From contig CAZIMJ010000113.1 of assembly GCA_964540205.1 (NCBI GenBank), positions 1 through 5,694 on the forward strand: a DNA stretch of 5,694 bases, written 5' to 3'. Source of the DNA: WTAW01 sp964540205. GTDB lineage: Bacteria; Acidobacteriota; Aminicenantia; Aminicenantales; Aminicenantaceae. A program made the position numbers and the translations under genes. Positions within the stretch are counted from its first letter, which is position 1. Each line of letters begins with the position of its first letter. Below the pieces are notes generated by a model, which saw nothing but the letters and a program-made list of their open reading frames with translations, made no database searches and was not told where the DNA came from. This document shows, one piece after another, positions 4,561 through 5,694 of this stretch.

Positions 4561-5694
4561 ATGGCGAAAGCAGCAAAGTTTCTTTTTCTTATCGCTTTAT
4601 TTGTATGCGCTTTGACCATATCCGTTCAGTCCACACAGGATGACACTTCAGCTATCCTCAATAATTCAGAATGGGCTGTTGTGACACTGATCGTGTACGA
4701 CTCCGGGAAAAAAGAGATCGCACGAGGAAAGGCCGTTATCGTTTCACCCGACGGGTATGTCCTGACCAATTACCATCTTGTATGCCAGGGAGTTTCAGCA
4801 AAAGTTGAAATTCCTAAACGGACCAAAGCCATTAAAAAAGTGGAATGGGAGAACGTCTTTTCTCCCAGTGTCGACATGGAACGCGATTTCTCGGAGAAAA
4901 AGAAAACGCCCAAAGGAAAAGAGGTGGATGTAGAAGGCATTGTGGCCGTTGACAAGGCCATGAATTTTGCGGTGCTCAAAATAAAAGGAAGCGGCCATCC
5001 CTCTGCCCCGATCGCAACCTCCGGTCAATTTAACATCGGTGACAAGTCTCTTGTTGTGATCGATGCCGAATCCATCTCGGAAGGGAGCATAACAAATGTC
5101 GGCGACCTCTCAGGGGCAAAGAAGATCGCCCAGATCAGCATAACCTTTCCAGAGGATATGAGCGGTTCTCCCATATTTAATTCCGAGGGGCAACTCACGG
5201 GTATTGCCTTCAGTTTCGGAGAAGTCTCGAATCTGGTCTTCCCCGCGTCTTACGCCATCCCCCTTACCGAAAACAAAAAAGTCACTCAACTCTCAAAGTA
5301 TGAACATGAGAATTATTTCGCGACACCCGAAGGCCTCTATATCAAGGGCCTGGCCTATGCTTTAGTGGATAACTATGCAAATGCTCTCGGGCTAATCGAG
5401 GAATCAGTGAGACTTCAGCCGAACAATCCCGAAGCTCTCAGCCAACTGGGCCATGTCTACAGCAAAATGAACCAGTATGAAAAGGCCGCGGACGCATACA
5501 CGCAATCTTTGAGCCTCGACCCTGATAACTACCGGACATCCTATGGACTGGGGATCGCCTATGTAAGACTCCGCAAGTTCCAGGAAGCTATCGCTCCACT
5601 CCAACAATGCACACAAACAAATCCCAATTTCCCGGACGGTTTTTACAACCTCGGGCTCGCCTATGAATCTTTAGATCAACTGGAGAATGCCGCC
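4561..5694 (+). CDS. Exported trypsin-fold (S1C/HtrA-like) domain protein with C-terminal TPRs; partial, runs off the window
   Basis: 378 codons are visible with no stop. Residues about 1-24 are a signal peptide (KAAK, then a hydrophobic core), giving a periplasmic or secreted protein; Cys16 lacks a proper lipobox. Residues about 35-238 match the trypsin-2/HtrA-type fold: AVIVSPDGYVLTNYHLV contains His72; VAVDKAMNFAVLKI matches the usual D-x-x-x-D-L-A-V-L-K-I segment; EDMSGSPIFNSEGQLTGIAF contains Ser201. His and Ser are kept, but Asn135 stands where the catalytic Asp is expected and Asp199 where the oxyanion-hole Gly is expected. About 30 extra, Lys-rich residues lie between His72 and Asn135 compared with typical HtrA proteins. 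Weak, altered or no proteolysis is therefore possible. Residues about 257 onward carry at least three TPRs (YIKGLAYALVDNYANALGLI; LGHVYSKMNQYEKAADAYTQ; LGIAYVRLRKFQEAIAPLQQ) and the start of a fourth at the edge; more are likely beyond. No PDZ domain is seen. It is divergent from the TPR/coiled-coil gene. Confidence 0.88.
   Translation, partial: MAKAAKFLFLIALFVCALTISVQSTQDDTSAILNNSEWAVVTLIVYDSGKKEIARGKAVIVSPDGYVLTNYHLVCQGVSAKVEIPKRTKAIKKVEWENVFSPSVDMERDFSEKKKTPKGKEVDVEGIVAVDKAMNFAVLKIKGSGHPSAPIATSGQFNIGDKSLVVIDAESISEGSITNVGDLSGAKKIAQISITFPEDMSGSPIFNSEGQLTGIAFSFGEVSNLVFPASYAIPLTENKKVTQLSKYEHENYFATPEGLYIKGLAYALVDNYANALGLIEESVRLQPNNPEALSQLGHVYSKMNQYEKAADAYTQSLSLDPDNYRTSYGLGIAYVRLRKFQEAIAPLQQCTQTNPNFPDGFYNLGLAYESLDQLENAA

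Noticed and set aside
4594..4608. Lipoprotein signal around Cys16 of the protease-like protein
   Set aside because: The residues before the Cys (L-F-V) do not fit a lipobox, which needs Gly, Ala or Ser next to the Cys.
4770..5616. Minus-strand open frames opposite the protease-like gene
   Set aside because: The plus frame has a signal peptide, trypsin-fold motifs and TPRs in order; the opposing frames show no motif or RBS.
1..5694. CRISPR array, insertion sequence, integrase site, tRNA or rRNA
   Set aside because: No regularly spaced repeats, transposase motifs, terminal repeats with target duplication, or RNA-gene signatures were seen on either strand.

Overview
The window reads as a chromosomal segment of a Gram-negative, didermic bacterium. 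It carries one complete outer-membrane receptor gene, one complete secreted TPR-protein gene, and the 5' part of a secreted trypsin-fold/TPR gene. A carboxypeptidase-regulatory-like domain fused to a TonB plug and a very long barrel (Oar-like), next to exported TPR and protease-TPR proteins, is typical of Acidobacteriota and the related Aminicenantes-type lineages. I infer that affiliation from protein style only; no marker gene is present. Coding DNA looks of medium G+C and the intergenic DNA is clearly A+T-rich.

Layout. Positions 1-86 hold no gene that I can see. Positions 87-126 are a textbook intrinsic terminator for the minus strand. Positions 157-3126 (minus) encode the 989-residue Oar-like TonB-dependent receptor. 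Positions 3127-3506 are a 380-bp non-coding region. On the minus strand it holds a near-consensus sigma-54 (-24/-12) promoter motif, a 16-bp-arm imperfect dyad about 105 bp upstream of the predicted start site, and a hairpin directly against the receptor's ribosome-binding site. Positions 3507-4334 (minus) encode a 275-residue exported protein with two TPRs, a coiled coil and two more TPRs. Positions 4335-4560 are a divergent intergenic region with candidate promoters in both directions. From 4561 to the window edge (plus) lies a partial gene for an exported trypsin-fold domain followed by TPRs.

How the genes may relate. The divergent pair (TPR/coiled-coil protein and protease-like/TPR protein) shares one control region, and both products appear to be exported. 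This suggests, without proving, a joint periplasmic scaffold or quality-control role. The receptor gene is on the same strand as the TPR gene but is separated from it by 380 bp with its own control signals, so it is probably a separate transcription unit ending at the strong terminator.

The points most worth a second look are the sigma-54-type promoter with an enhancer-like dyad ahead of the receptor, and the protease-like domain. That domain keeps His and Ser, but has Asn where the catalytic Asp should be and Asp where the oxyanion-hole Gly should be.
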